Shown piece by piece: positions 33,701 through 42,700 of a stretch of DNA of 64,000 nt. Position 1 is the first letter of the stretch; each line of letters begins with the position of its first letter. The DNA comes from Zygnema cylindricum. Taxonomy: Eukaryota; Streptophyta; Zygnematophyceae; Zygnematales; Zygnemataceae. The position numbers and the translations under genes are program-made. The stretch covers positions 499,185 to 563,184 of the forward strand of contig JBBHKE010002052.1 in assembly GCA_037447655.1 (NCBI GenBank). Reading direction: 5' to 3'. The notes under the pieces are model-generated. The model saw nothing but the letters and a program-made list of their open reading frames with translations. It was not told the origin of the DNA and made no database searches.

Positions 33701-36700
33701 TATACAGCAGAGCAGCTGCTAACAACAGAGCTGCTATACAGCAGCGTAGCAGCTGCTATACAACAGAGCAGCTGCTATACAGCAGAGCAGCGCAACAGCA
33801 GAGCAGCTGCTATACAGCAGAGCAGCGCAGCAGCGAAGCTTCAACACAGACAGGATAAGGCAACCATGATTATGTTTGATATGGTCCGTACGGACAACGC
33901 AACGTCTAATATTCTTAATGTGATTCTGTACAGGATAGAGCAACTGCGATAGATACGATTCTAGTTAGCTTAGTGATAGCTCTAGCTTAGTGATAGCTCA
34001 ATGGTAGCTTGACAGATTAGTGGTAGCTTGGTGGTTTGATGTACCTCTCAAGTACAATGGTGTTGCCAGTTCAACACAAGTATAAGACTTAGGACTCATA
34101 GCATATTATGTATCCAGACTTCCAAGTAGTAAAACTGCAGACAGTTTTTGGGAAACTTTTGAGTATAATATCTTGAGTGTTGTCGGGTCAATTGTGCTAT
34201 AACGTTGGGAAACTTTTGAGTATTATATCTTGAGTGTTGTCGGGTCAATTGTGCTATAACGTTGGGAGTTATCAGTGTTTATGCTGGTCTATATTCTGAT
34301 AGAGTTTTGTGAGGTTTGGATGCTTGTATAAGAATTGGTGAGCACTTAAGAATAGCTGTTTGGTAGGATTCTTGATAGATTCTGAGAGTGTATCATGTCT
34401 ACTTCTACTACTACTACTGCTCCTCCACCTGCACCGGTGGTTGTAGAACAACAGGTTATGGGCCTGTCATCAAGAATTCCTATCTTTTCCGGGGATAAGT
34501 ATGTTTACTGGGCGGATATGGTGGAAACACATTTTGAAAATGTCAATCTTTTGGATATATTAGATGGCTCGCTGGATGAATCTGATCCGTCATGGTCTAG
34601 AAAAATACGCAAGCTCGTTCTATTCTGAAATTTTGTATATCTGAGGACTTAGCTATGTCTCGGATAAAGATGAAAAAAACAATTGATATCTGGAAATCTC
34701 TTAAAAGTGATTATGAAAAGGCCAATGTCCAAGAAGAGCTTCTATTGGCTGGAAAAATTTGGGACTATAAGTACACTGGCGGTACAATGGCTAAATATTC
34801 TAACAAATTTCGTATCCTTGTAGATGCACATGCTTGTGCAGGTGGGGTGTTTCCTCCTTTTCAATAGGCGGCATTGCTCATGAGGGGTCTCCCTCGTAGT
34901 ATGAAAGGAGCATCTGACATGCTCAAACAAAAAAAAAAAAGCTAGCTGGACTTTACAGTTAGCCATCAATATTTTACTAGAGGAGGAAGCTACATCTAAT
35001 ATTCTCAATGCTGAGCAAGTAGAGGCTTTTAATTCAGACTTTGAGAGAAAAGGACAGTTTAATCAGCAAAAGAATCAGTTTAATCAGTTCAGACATTTTA
35101 ATCAAAGTGGAAATAGACAATCCAACAATGCATGCTTTTATTGTAGTGAGAGAGGTCATGGATACAAATTTTGTCCTAAGCTTAAAAAAGCTAACGATAC
35201 AGGTTTATACCGGCCGGGATGGCAACAAAGCCAGTTTTACAAAGGCTTCACGGGGACTACACCTCGTGGAAATGCACTATTTTCAACTTCTTCGTCTCTC
35301 CAAGACGAGACTTTGACGGTTTCTACGGAGGACGATACGGATCTATTCGCTATGGCGGCTGGAATGAAGGGCGCCAAGGACCCCGGATGGATAATGGATA
35401 GAGGAGCGTCAGCCCACATGTGCTGGAACAAGACCATCTTCAAAAATTTGAAAGCAACGCCGGAGAAAAATATTTATTATGCTTGTGGAATGAGTGTCCA
35501 AACTCGTGCTGTGGGTGATGTATCCTTACTAGTTGATGTAGAAGGAAAAGCAATTGAAATGACTCTTCACAATGTCTTATTTGTGCCTGACTTTAAGAAA
35601 AATTTGTTTTTTACGTCGTTGGTAGAGAGCAAAGGCTTTCAGGTTAATTTGAAAAATGGTCGGTAGGTTGTTAGCAAAAATGGCAAGGTTGCGGTTACAG
35701 GTACTACAGATAGTAGCAAGATGTATCGCATGGATTAACCAATACAAAAGAGAATGATGTTTTGTACTCTGGTGTTTTGCACTCAGATGAGTTGTGGCAT
35801 AAAAGATTAGGCCATGTTAATTATGATAGTTTGAGGAAAATGGTCATTGCAAGAAAAAAAGAGGGTGTATCAATCACAGATGGGCCGGTCAAAACTTGCG
35901 ATGGTTGCGCTTAAGGCAAAATCCACAGGTTGTCATTTCCTAAGGAGTCTGAGCATCGGTCAACGAAACTTTTACAACAAATTCATTCGGATGTCTTTGG
36001 TCCGGCGAAGGTTCCATCTGCCGGAGGGATGAAATACTTGGTCACCTTCACAAATGATTTCTCCAGGTTTACAAAAGTTTACTTCATGAAGGAGAAGAGT
36101 GAAGTGTTTGGTCACTTCGAACACTATAAAGCATGGGCTGAAAAACTTCATAATTAATCTATTTTGCTGCTCAGATCGGACAATGGTGGTGAATATATAT
36201 CGAAAGAATTTGAAACCTTTTTACTCGAGGAAGGCATTAGTCATCTATTGACTGTTCCATATTCACCGGAATAAAATGGGGTGTCGGAAAGACTGAATAG
36301 AACTCTCACGGAAAGCGCTAGGTCTATGCTCGCAGATAAAACTGTGATTCTAAAATTTTGGGTTGAGGCTCTAAATTGTGAAGTTTATATTAAAAATAGG
36401 ATAGGATCAAGATCAGTAGAAACAACTCCTAACGAAATCTGGACAGGTAGCAAACCAGATGTTAGCCATTCAAGGTCTTTGGTAGTCAATGCTTTATATT
36501 GGATACGTCACCAGATAGATGGAAAATGGAACCGAAAGGATTACCGGGTATTCTGTTAGGATATGATGATCACTCAAAAGGTTATAGAGTCTTTGTGTTT
36601 GAAAGGCAGAAAATAGTTGTAGCTAGAAACATCATTGTTAAAGATGAACTAGACTCCATAGATTTATTTCAAATGACAGAGCAGCAAAAGCAACAAAAAG

Positions 36701-39700
36701 TACAGGAGTATGTCATCTTAGATTGCATGCAGGAAATTGTCCCGCAGATTCCACAAACTCCGGTTATGACTCCGGAGTCAGACTCTCTCCAAGTTCCTCA
36801 CCAACTTCGGGTCCAGACTAACCAACAGCAGTCAATACACACGGATCGCAACCAGCGGAATCAGCGCAATCAGCGCAATGCGCGGCATCCGACGATCTCA
36901 GCCTCAAAAGAAGATCAAGCAGCCGCCTGCAAGCAAGCTCTCACTTTGCCTACTCCGCAGTCTCAGGGGAGCCCTTGACTATCCAACAGGCCTTCTCATC
37001 ACCAGAGCGGAATCACAGGATTGAGGCGGCAAACGACGAAATGAAGTCGATCATGGTGGCTCAAACATGGGAGCTCGTTGACCTTCCTCCAGACCGAAAA
37101 GCGATCGGCAGCAAATGGGTATTCAAAGTGAAGTTAAATCCTGATAACACCATTGAACGCTATAAGGCCAGACTTGTGGCAAAGCGGTATAATCAAAAGA
37201 AAGGAATCGATTTTGAAGAAACATTTTCTCCGGTTGTAAGATTTCCAACAGTTAGGATTTTGCTGTCCCTAGCTGCTATAGAAGATATGGAAATTCATCA
37301 GATGGATGTAAAAACGACCCTTTTGCATGGAGAACTAGAAGAGACCATTTACATGCAGCAGCCTGAAAGTATGTGGAACCAGGAAAAGAGCACTTAGTAT
37401 GCAAGTTGCTAAAATCTTTGTACGGCCTAAAATAGGCCCCCAGACAGTGGAATATAAAGCTTGATGAATTCTTGACCAGTTTAGGATTTCAAAGGATAAG
37501 TTCTGATCACTCTGTCTACGTTATAAAGGGTGAAAATAGGATAGTGTATATAGCAGTATATGTAGATGATTTGCTATTACTTAGCAAATCAATGGATGAA
37601 ATTAACAAAATCAAAACTGCTCTAAACTCACGGTTCAAGATGAAAGACCTCGGTGAGGCAAAATATATTTTGGGTATCCAGGTAGAGAGGGACAGAAATA
37701 AGAAAATAAAAAAATTGACTCAAAAAGAGGCTATTGGAAACATTTTAGATGAGTACGGAATGCGGGGGGCAAAAGAATGTTTAACTCCAATGGAGTTTCG
37801 GCAGAAGTTAGAGGGAGAAGAGACAAAACCACGTGTCATTGTTAGCGAGTATAGTCAGGGGAGAATGATCCTATGACAATAATACCTTATAGAGAAATAG
37901 TGGGAAGGTTAATATATTTCATGAACTGTAACCGTCCTGACATTGCTGCAGCAATCGGGGTACTGAGCAGGAGTTTAGAAAATCCGTGAAAATCTGATCT
38001 TGATTCAGCAAAGAGAGTCTTAAGATATTTGGCAGGAACTAAAGATCTCAAACTCACTCTAGGCGGAGGAGAAGTCAAGCTGCAAACATGGAGTGATGCA
38101 AGCTATAGTGACATGCCCAGCCGGAAATCCACCACGGGATTCGTTCTACAAATTGGGAACGGTACTTGCTGTTGGAGAAGCAAACTTCAAAAGGTTACAG
38201 CACAGTCGACAATAGAGTCAGAATATATGGCAGCAAGCTCGGCCCTCAAAGAACTCTTATGGGTAAAATCCATGTTACAAGAACTACGACACATGCAAGT
38301 TGGTTCACAGGTAATCTGGTGTGATAACCAGGCTGCCATTGCCATTGCTTCTAACCCGAGTCATCACTTCAAATCAAGCACATGGATGTACGATTACACT
38401 TTGTAAGAGAAAAGGTTCTCTAGAGTGATTAAATTATGTTATTTGCCAGATGCAAAAATGATTGCTGATATGCTCACTAAAGCCCTTCTTGCTCTTAAGC
38501 TGAAGTATTGTAGAGACGCAGTGGGATTAAGTGAATAGTTGAATTGATGCACTGCTATACTGACACTCTGCGATAATTCCACCATTGTGAGGTAGTGGGA
38601 CTGGGTGACTTGCTAATTGCTATATTGCGATGCTGCGATGCTGCGCTAGTATATCACCGCAGCTGCGCTGGGATACTGAGTCTAAAGCTTTAGGGGAGTG
38701 TTGTCTTTTTGGAAAGCTTTCAGTCTCAGAGCAGCGCAGCTGCTTTACAGACAGAGCACCGCAGCTGCTATACAACAGAGCAGCGCAGCTGCTATACAGC
38801 AGCGCAGCTGCTATACAACAAAGCAGTTGCTATACAACAGAGCAGCGCAGCTGCTATACAGCAGCGCAGCAGCTGCTATACAACAGAGCAGCTGCTATAC
38901 AGCAGAGCAACGCAGCAGCAGAGCAGCTGTTATACAGTAGAGCAGCGAAGCTTCAACACAGACAGGATAAGGCAACCATGATTATGTTTGATATGGTCCG
39001 TACGGACAACGCAACGTCTAATATTCTTAATGTGATTCTGTACAGGATAGAGCAACTGCGATAGATACGATTCTAGTTAGCTTAGTGATAGCTCAGTGGT
39101 AGCTTAGTGATAGCTCAATGGTAGCTTGACAGATTAGTGGTAGCTTGGTGGTTTGATGTACCTCTCAAGTACAATGGTGTTGCCAGTTCAACACAAGTAT
39201 AAGACTTAGGACTCATAGCATATTATGTATCCAGACTTCCAAGTAGTAAAATTGCAAACAATTTTTGGGAAACTTCTGAGTATTATATCTTGAGTGTTGC
39301 CGCGTCAATTGTATTATAACGTTGGGAGTTATCAGTGTTTATGCTGCTCTATATTCTGATAGAGTTTTGTGAGGTTTGGATGCTTGTATAAGAATTGGTG
39401 AGCACTTAAGAATAGCTGTTTGGTAGGATTCTTGATAGCTTCTAAGAGTGTATCATGTCTACTTCTACTACTACTGCTGCTCCTCCACCTGCACCGGTGG
39501 TTGTAGAACAACAGAAAGAAGGACGAGGAAGAGGTTTGATAAGGAAGTCGGCAAGTTGATTAGAGGTAGAGCAATGAGAGAAAGAGATTGTGCTATCCAC
39601 AATTTTTTCTCGTGTAAAGTGGTACTGTATATCGATATGTTTTGTTCGAGTGTGGTGGATGGGATTTTTCATGAGAGCGAGAGCCCCTTGAGAATCACAA

Positions 39701-42700
39701 AAGATGGGAGTGGGAGAAGTTTGACGAAAAGACAGGTCTGTGAGAAGGCGTCACAGCCAAATGGCAGTTTTTGTTGCAGAGGTGCCCGCCATATATTCAG
39801 CTTCGATAGATAAGAGACCAACAGTTGGTTGTTTTCTAGAAGACCATGAGACAAGTCCACCATCAAGGGAGAAGCAAACACTAGAAATAGAACGGCGTTC
39901 ATCAGTTTGATTCCCCCATTCCGCATCACAAAATCCAACAAGAGAGGAATCAGGAAGAGAGAGAGGAGGGGTAGAAGGAGGAGAAGAGGAAGGAGGAAGA
40001 GAGAAGGTGAGGCGAAGATCTTTGGTGCCTTGAAGTTATCTCAAGACACGTTTCGCCGCATCGAGATGAGTTTGAGTCGCACATTGAGAGAATTGAGATA
40101 AGATACACACAGCAAATGTTCGGACGCGATCCCAACATGGCATACATCAACTTTCCTACAAAAGATCGGTAAACGGACCCTATTTCTCCTTGGGCATTCC
40201 CATCGGAGACTTCTTTTCTAATGTGGTATTGGGATCAAGAGGCGTAGAGACAGGATTACAATCACAAATTCCAAAGGTCTCTAAAAGATCGACAATATAA
40301 TGCTCTTGACTCATTTGTAATAAACGTTTAGATCTATTCCTTGTAATGCTAATGCCTAAACAATAATCAAGGTCACCTAAGTCTGTCATCCGCCAATGAG
40401 AAGCTAGCATAATTTTGACTTTGTTAATTTCGGTTTTACTACGACCAGCAAGTATTAAATCATCAACGTAAATAATAATGATGACTAAACTGTCACCTAT
40501 ACCTTTAATGTAAATACCAGGATCTGCGCTAATTTCTTTGAATCCATCTCTAAATAAAGCAGAGACAAGGCTTTTTGTGCCATACACGTGGCCTTTGCTT
40601 AAGACCGTAAATGGGTTTTTTTAATCGATAGACCAAAGATTCTTGTCTAGCTACAGCGTATCTCGGAGCCTGCTCCATATAAATATCTTCTTCAAGAGTC
40701 CTGTGTAAAAAGGCAGTTTTGACTTCGAGTTGCTGAAGTTCCCATTCGTGAATTGCCGCCAAAGACAAAATTGTACAAATAGATTCAAATTTCGCAACCG
40801 ACGCGAAAGTTTCATTGTAATCAATGCCTTCGGTTTGTGAATACCCTTTTGCAACAAGGCGCGCTTTGTAGCGTTCAACAGATCCATTTGCAAAAGTTTT
40901 AACTTTAAAAACCCACTTTGAACCAATGGCGCGTCTGCTAGGTGGCAATTTGCAAAGCGTCCAAGTCTGATTCGTCATTAGAGATTAATATTCTTCATTA
41001 GCCGCCAACTGCCACTTGTCTGCATCTGGACGCTTTAGAGCGGATTTTAATGTAAGTGGGGGATCTTTTACATCACCAAGATTGGCGTGGGCAAGATTTT
41101 GGGTCACCTTCCAAGTGGGACGTACAAGTCGAGTACTCCGCCGTACAACTTGCTGAGTTGGCAAATTGGTCAGAAGATTTGTCGTGGAGGATTGCGCAAG
41201 TGGGTTCATCAGATTCGTTGGAATAAAAGTTGAAGTAGGTTGTATTTGGTCCTTCGGCATTAATGACGACAACTACGTTTCGTTCGGCGTGCGTGAGTTT
41301 TCGTCTTGAGGCGAAGTTCCAACTTGATTTGTCGGTGCGTCAAAATTGATTGCATCAAGATTCGTCGCCGCAGACAGCTGGTCACGTGAAGCGGCTGCTG
41401 TATTGTCAATCACAACGATTTGCGTCTGTGAAGTGGACGCGGATTTTGCGGCAGGTTCTACCGTCGAAGATTTTTCCAATATGTCAAAATCTGTAAAAAC
41501 CAAGTTTTCTGATTTTGTCATTGTAGCCGTTGGATTGTTAGAAGGTGACAAAATAGGATTTAGAGGATCAACAGATGATGAATGCGTAGAAAAATCAATG
41601 GTTAGAGGTGTGATAGGGAGATTTGGTACGAGGCGACGAATAAGGGGGTCCTCGTTAAAAATGACGTCACGTGAATTGATAATACGATGCGTTTTAAGAC
41701 AGTATATGCAGTACGCCTTTGAGTGGGAAGCGTACCCTACAAATATTCCTTTAATGGCCTTTGCACCCCATTTTCCATCAGTATTTGTAAAATTTTTGTA
41801 ATAGGCTTCACTTCCAAAAATGCGGAAGTGAGATACATTTGGCTTTTTTTTATGTTATGCCTCAAAAGGGGTTTTGTTTTTGAGAGCCGATGTGGGTGAC
41901 CTATTACGGACATAACAAGCCGTTAGTACCGCTTGGGGCCAAAAAGATTGAGGTAAGGAGGCAAAGTGCATCATGGATCGAGCCATATCGGCAAGGGTTC
42001 GATTAAGTCTTTCGACATCCCCATTTTGTTGAGGTGTATGTGGAGCAGTTAATTCATGAATTATGCAACATGGTGCTAAGAATTTAGAAAATTCATGCGA
42101 CAGATATTCCCCCCCGTTATCGCTTCTTAACATTTTTATACGGGAGGAGAATTGATTTTCGACGAGGGACTTAAAATGCTTGAAATGAGTGAAAGCTTGA
42201 GACTTATTTTTCATGAGATATACATGAGTGAATTGTGAATAATCATCGATAAAGGTAATGAAATACCCAAAACCACTCAAACTCGGTATTCTCTTTGGTC
42301 CACATACATCACTAGAAATAATATCAAGAGGAGAATTTGATTCATAATAGCTTTTTGAAAAAGGTAATCGAGGCATTTTTCCAATAATACATCCATTGCA
42401 AAAAATCTAAATTATTAGCATCAAAAGAATCTAAGCCTGAAACAAGGCCGTTACTAAGAGATGCTTAATTTTGTCTATTTAAATGGCCATATCGTAAATG
42501 CCATTTATGAAAACAAGAGGAGGAAGAAGAAGTTGCTACATTTCCATGCGCTAAATCTCTAAAAGATTTTAGAACATAGAGATTACCACATTTAATCCCT
42601 TTTCTAAGGGAAGAGTGGTTTGACGAGAAAAAAATTATTATGTTTTCCGAAATGACTCCAAAACTACCATTTCGCAGCGCCGTGACCACGGAGAAAAGGT

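Larger units (their letters stand above)
33590..39513 (+). mobile_element. Copia element 3, nested in element 4
   Basis: The LTRs (33590-34453 and 38699-39513) end TGTTGT...ACAACA and the 5-bp target duplication GAAAG is exact (33585-33589 and 39514-39518). A tRNA-Met anticodon-type primer site follows the 5' LTR and a TTTAGGGGAG polypurine tract precedes the 3' LTR. Gag, protease, integrase, reverse transcriptase and RNase H segments are recognisable but broken by stops and frameshifts. It interrupts element 4 just after its L-P-R-P-S-F RNase H C-terminal motif. Confidence 0.93.

Noticed and set aside
33580-33858. ORFs of glutamine/alanine/tyrosine repeats (also 38630-39064)
   Set aside because: They are translations of the CAGC minisatellite inside the LTRs and are open in several frames.
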